Under the pieces are notes generated by a model. It worked only from the letters and a program-made list of their open reading frames with translations, was not told the DNA's origin and ran no database searches. A stretch of 21,209 nucleotides of DNA from assembly GCA_964017145.1 (NCBI GenBank), contig CAXHKQ010000196.1, forward strand, positions 1 to 21,209. Direction: 5' to 3'. The DNA comes from Agrocybe praecox. Taxonomy: Eukaryota; Basidiomycota; Agaricomycetes; Agaricales; Agrocybaceae. The translations under genes were made by a program, and so were the position numbers. Shown here in pieces: positions 18,203-21,209 of this stretch. Positions within the stretch are counted from its first letter, which is position 1. The number at the start of each line of letters is the position of its first letter.

Positions 18203-18382
18203 GTTCTTCCAGGCCCGAACCACGCCCGAAACAGGGCCTGGAAGGAAGTAAAGAAGCTTCAAAAGCAGCTGACGTACGCGAACGACTATATCGCAAGGAA
18301 TGAAGCATTCGGGCCGCCGGCAAATCACCGGCACTCGTGGCATTGCAATTGCCACAATTGCATTTACTACCGCCGTTATTAA
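18203..18382 (+). CDS. Unrecognised final exon with Cys/His motif, copy 2
   Basis: A tandem copy of the exon at 17784-17972 with 59 codons and the same acceptor context (ttttttgcttcccaaccag, AG at 18201-18202). It keeps the frame, because the length difference to copy 1 is a clean 3 nt in the coding part (KEVKKLQKQL versus KEVNKKLSKQL). It ends HSWHCNCHNCIYYRRY with TAA at 18380-18382. Preservation of the frame and the Cys/His motif suggests the duplication preceded loss of function, if function has been lost. Confidence 0.5.
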   Translation, partial: VLPGPNHARNRAWKEVKKLQKQLTYANDYIARNEAFGPPANHRHSWHCNCHNCIYYRRY

Positions 18383-18404
18383 AAATAAAATAAAATAATA
18401 CCAG

Positions 18405-18547
18405 GGAAGGAAGTGAAGAAGCTTCAAAAGCAGCTGACGGACGCGAACGACTATATCGCAAGGAATGAAGCATTCGGGCCGCCGGCGAATCACCGGCACT
18501 CGTGGCATTGCAATTGCCACAATTGCATTTGCTACCGCCGTTATTAA
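18405..18547 (+). pseudogene. Truncated copy 3 of the Cys/His exon
   Basis: Begins inside the exon at GGAAGGAAGTGAAGAAGC without its acceptor. It retains QLTDANDYIARNEAFGPPAN and HSWHCNCHNCICYRRY, with TAA at 18545-18547. It differs from copy 2 by a few substitutions, including two Tyr losses. Confidence 0.6.
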
Positions 18548-18555
18548 AAATAAAA

Positions 18556-18616
18556 TGCAATTGCCAAAATTGCCTGTACTACCGACGTTATTAAAAATAA
18601 AATGAAATAATACCAG
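18556..18616 (+). pseudogene. Remnant copy 4 of the Cys/His exon
   Basis: Only the terminal TGCAATTGCCAAAATTGC (CNCQNC) and the ACCGACGTTATTAAAAATAA tail remain, ending in AATAATACCAG like the junction between copies 2 and 3. Confidence 0.6.
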
Positions 18617-18631
18617 GCAGGCATATGTTAG

Positions 18632-18706
18632 ACCAGAAATGAACGAACGTTATAGAACATTATCACCAATCCCACCGGTCGCAGACTCCTGCGGCAATGC
18701 CCCCGA
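18632..18706 (+). repeat. Second copy of the first-exon start
   Basis: ACCAGAAATGAACGAACGTT and the following CCAATCCCACCGGTCGCAGA parallel 17385-17445 (ATGAGCGAAAGTTATCGAAC onward). Identity is high over about 70 bp, then lost. It marks the start of another unit of the tandem array. Confidence 0.7.
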
Positions 18707-19540
18707 ATCAACATGTAACCATTGGAGCAGGTAAGCTTTTTCGGAATTTTTATATTTTCATATGATTCCTCGTGAGACAGTCGCTGTGTTATGTTTTTAT
18801 GAATTCTTTTAGGAACTGTTGGTTCTTATTCATCTTTCACAACCTCTGCGAAACTGGTTGTGAAACGCACTTCACTCGTTCAACACAATTTGTGCACATA
18901 CTCCAAAAGGTCATCGATTAAAACCATAATATGTGGGATTCTTTGCGCACTTTTAATCTAGTTTTACGACTCGAATTGATTCATATGCCCAAAATCGATA
19001 AGCTGCACAACTACTGTTGTTTTGATATTCGGGAATTCCCGGAAAAATGATAACTTTCGCCACAAGTCATTTTATACAACTCACTAACATCAACTCCGCC
19101 GCTCGCCAAAAATGCGACGACCGACCGATGACAGCCAACGCAGCCAACTCAATGTGCGTTGCGTTCGCTCTCGCAACACAACGACTCAGAAATATATTTT
19201 ACTCAGCTGTATACGGGAGCAAACTAAACTATTTGTCCTGGCGGGTTTTTATCGGGCCGTGTGGGTATACCCGACACAGTAATAACCCGTCTGCCACCGG
19301 ATAACCGACACGAATCCGGATCTCCATTTTACCGGGTATGCACACCACTAGACACCAATCCATTGAAATCCACATTAGTTCTTGGGTTGCTGTATACTGT
19401 CGTTTAAGTTAGGTGCGTTTTTGTTTTTAGCTGGCGCCTATGATGTTAAAAGCTGCTGGCATGTGCATAACATATTGTTATTGTTTATGTTCTTTTGCTT
19501 TTATTGTCGAGCAGTATAAGTAAAGAATAATGTGTACATA

Positions 19541-19570
19541 AACTATAATGAACTATAATAAACTATAATA
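19541..19570. repeat. Three-copy 10-bp tandem repeat (AACTATAATA)
   Basis: Three adjacent units, with G replacing A at the end of the first, inside AT-rich sequence. Confidence 0.85.
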
Positions 19571-20094
19571 AACAATAGAACTAAAGAATAAGTTGACCTA
19601 GACACTAATGCATGTACTGAGGACAATACTGGTTTCAACAATTAGAGTAGGGATCATTTCTGATAATATGTTATGTGTTTTTGTGTGTGTTCATGTGCAT
19701 AATTCGGTATGTATTTTTTGTTTGGGGAAACGAGGACTTGCTGACCTGACCCTCGGCATTGCATTCGCCTTCCGATTATTCAAATGTGCGAATTCAGTAA
19801 ATGTGGTTCGTGCCGTTCAGCAACTTCTCCGACTCCCCGGGCAATACTTCTTCATGGCCGGTAGCATAAGCATTTTCTCAATTTTTTTTTAGTTCAAGCG
19901 GGCCTGTCACGCTTTCGCTAAGTTCTCCTCCACTAAGGCCCCCGAGATGGATTTGGGAGTGATGCAGCGGCGGGAGTGGCTGCGGTCGAGGCGTCCGTCT
20001 AGGGGGCTGTCGAAGCTGCGGCGGGAGCGGCAGCGGTCGAAGGCTCTGCTGGATGGTTAGCTGGACACACAATGGATGCTGCTGTTGCCGGTGG

Positions 20095-20337
20095 CGTAGC
20101 TGCTGCTGCTGACGATGGCTCTGTGGGGCTTTTATTTACGTACGAATGCACGCACGCTGGCACTCGCACACACACAAACAGCGCACATACTGGACAAAAA
20201 AACTATTAAAAAACACACACAGGGGGGCTCACACACACACAGCACTCCGACACTCACCTCGAGCACGGCTGTTGCTGCTGGTGGAAGGCTCTGTTTTTTT
20301 TACCTATGCACGGACGCACGCACAGCGCAAAAATCTG
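20095..20337. repeat. Diverged direct repeat with CA-rich core
   Basis: A GCTGCTG / GGCTCTGT / TTTAC / TATGCACG-ACGCACGC series at about 20099-20157 recurs at about 20267-20324, roughly 165 bp apart. CA-rich simple sequence lies between (20161-20240). Confidence 0.6.
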
Positions 20338-20361
20338 TACAAGATTCTAGAATATTCTTCC

Positions 20362-20418
20362 TTCGATGGCAGGATTTTTACAATACATATATAGTATTGT
20401 AGAAATCCGGCCATCGAA
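20362..20418. repeat. Short hairpin, 24-bp stem with 9-nt loop
   Basis: The arm at 20362-20385 (TTCGATGGCAGGATTTTTAC onward) pairs with 20395-20418 with two mismatches across a CATATATAG loop. No flanking target duplication or promoter was seen. Confidence 0.85.
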
Positions 20419-21072
20419 TTCAGATTTACACATTTTCATATTATTACTTACTAAATTGAGATATATCCACAAGTTTTCGAAAATATGTATAAATTCACAA
20501 ATCTCCGATCTATCATATGGAATCTCTATAATATTCCATAGTTTTAAAACAATGAAAATGTGTTAGAAACTAATTACATTATAATAATATCTAACGGCTA
20601 CACTGAATGGCACGAACGAATGGCCGCCGCCTAACCTCACCCGGACAATCGCCCAGCGTATGGACCTCCACACTCAACACTTACTCTTCTTGACGAACTC
20701 AATGCGCTAACAGCGACGAGATGACGATATGTCGATGGTGGACAGATATGGTTGACGGTGTGTGTATTTCATCCGACCGAAAGTGCTCGCTAATTTAGCG
20801 CCAATTGGTTGTTGTACGTTACGTTAAGTAAGCAGCGATACCTAAAGCGAATAAAAAGGAGAATTTTTTATCCGCCCACCAGCAGGTATGATCACGTTAC
20901 AGCGTTTTCGGATCCGTTGTCACCAGTAATCCGAGGTAGAACTCGTTCGGTTCCGGATCCAGCAGATCCAATGTTTAGGAAATCCATCTTTGAAGAAATG
21001 AGAGACAGAAAAAAAACAACATTATTATTCACTTTTCAGTGTTTCGTATTGGATATTTTTGGGACTAAATTC

Positions 21073-21164
21073 ACTAAATTCTAGTTAAAAGAGATGATTG
21101 GGTTTAACGTTTTCACTACTAAATTCTAGAGTAAAAAGAGATGATTGGGCTGAACGTTTTCACT
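21073..21164. repeat. Two-copy tandem repeat, about 45 bp
   Basis: ACTAAATTCTAG...AGAGATGATTGGG...AACGTTTTCACT occurs at 21073 and again at 21118 with a few substitutions and a 2-bp length difference. Confidence 0.9.
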
Positions 21165-21209
21165 ACTTACTTTGCATGAACGTGTTGTGAAGATCCGTTA
21201 TACTGGTTG

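Larger units (their letters stand above)
18720..21209. other. Non-coding stretch with simple repeats, no confirmed gene
   Basis: No open frame here is convincing. A GC-rich stretch at 19892-20058 follows a strong acceptor-like tract (tctcaatttttttttag) and reads FKRACHAFAKFSSTKAPEMD on the plus strand to a stop, but it has no recognised homology. A 91-codon frame at 20809-21084 is also unrecognised. Repeats and a hairpin in this stretch are listed separately. Confidence 0.55.

Noticed and set aside
17402..18560. Minus-strand frames over the tandem locus (up to 167 codons)
   Set aside because: The splice-site-like signals, polyadenylation-type tails and conserved Cys/His motif are all on the plus strand, so the minus-strand frames are shadows.
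20809..21084. 91-codon plus-strand frame near the right edge
   Set aside because: No recognised domain, no splice or start context, and it runs into a 45-bp tandem repeat. It could be a fragment of an unknown exon but there is too little to call it.
1..21209. tRNA, rRNA or other structured RNA genes
   Set aside because: No stretch with A/B-box-like tRNA features or rRNA-like conservation was recognised on either strand. The only tRNA-like match is the retrotransposon primer site.

Overview
The window looks like insect nuclear DNA, most likely dipteran. GC-rich, canonically spliced coding exons of a PDZ-GEF/RAPGEF2-type Rap1 exchange factor sit on the minus strand in AT-rich introns packed with transposons (Helitron, mariner, hAT, copia, MITEs). 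The copia-class element has a primer binding site matching the initiator-tRNA anticodon arm, as in Drosophila copia. The species cannot be fixed from sequence alone.

Host gene (minus strand, read right to left). Four consecutive exons of the Gef26/dizzy (PDZ-GEF) orthologue are supported: 8537-8929 (linker and first part of the Ras-association domain), 4242-4584 (rest of RA and start of the catalytic domain), 3309-3640 (RasGEF/CDC25 core) and 1031 to the left edge (end of the catalytic domain and low-complexity tail). Splice phases join cleanly (0, 1, 0). The N-terminal cyclic-nucleotide-binding-like, RasGEF-N and PDZ exons were not found and should lie beyond the right edge. If so, everything from 8930 to 21209 is intron of this gene or a nested locus. 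In the last exon the coding frame switches near 250-290.

Transposons. The 2.3-kb intron 1032-3308 holds a Helitron (1810-3006) with an internal duplication. The 4-kb intron 4585-8536 holds a 246-bp MITE with 62-bp inverted repeats (4787-5032) and a long inverted-repeat pair (5073-5094 / 8217-8238). That pair encloses a mariner transposase fossil, CA/GT microsatellites and a short Helitron derivative. Upstream of the RA exon lies a structurally complete copia-type LTR retrotransposon (9004-13320, minus), with an intact 1267-residue Gag-Pol. It sits 72 bp from the splice acceptor, in the same orientation as the gene. Further right are a 95-bp-period minisatellite, a hAT MITE with a perfect 8-bp target duplication (14320-15218) and a multiply frameshifted hAT transposase fossil on the plus strand (about 15640-17000).

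Possible novel locus. At 17391-18706, plus strand, is a tandemly duplicated, unrecognised gene or pseudogene. Its final exon, ending in an HSWHCNCHNC cysteine motif, is present in two full copies, one 5'-truncated copy and one remnant. Its first-exon start recurs downstream. From 18720 to the right edge only simple and short repeats, a 24-bp hairpin, a putative hAT terminus and weak ORFs are seen.
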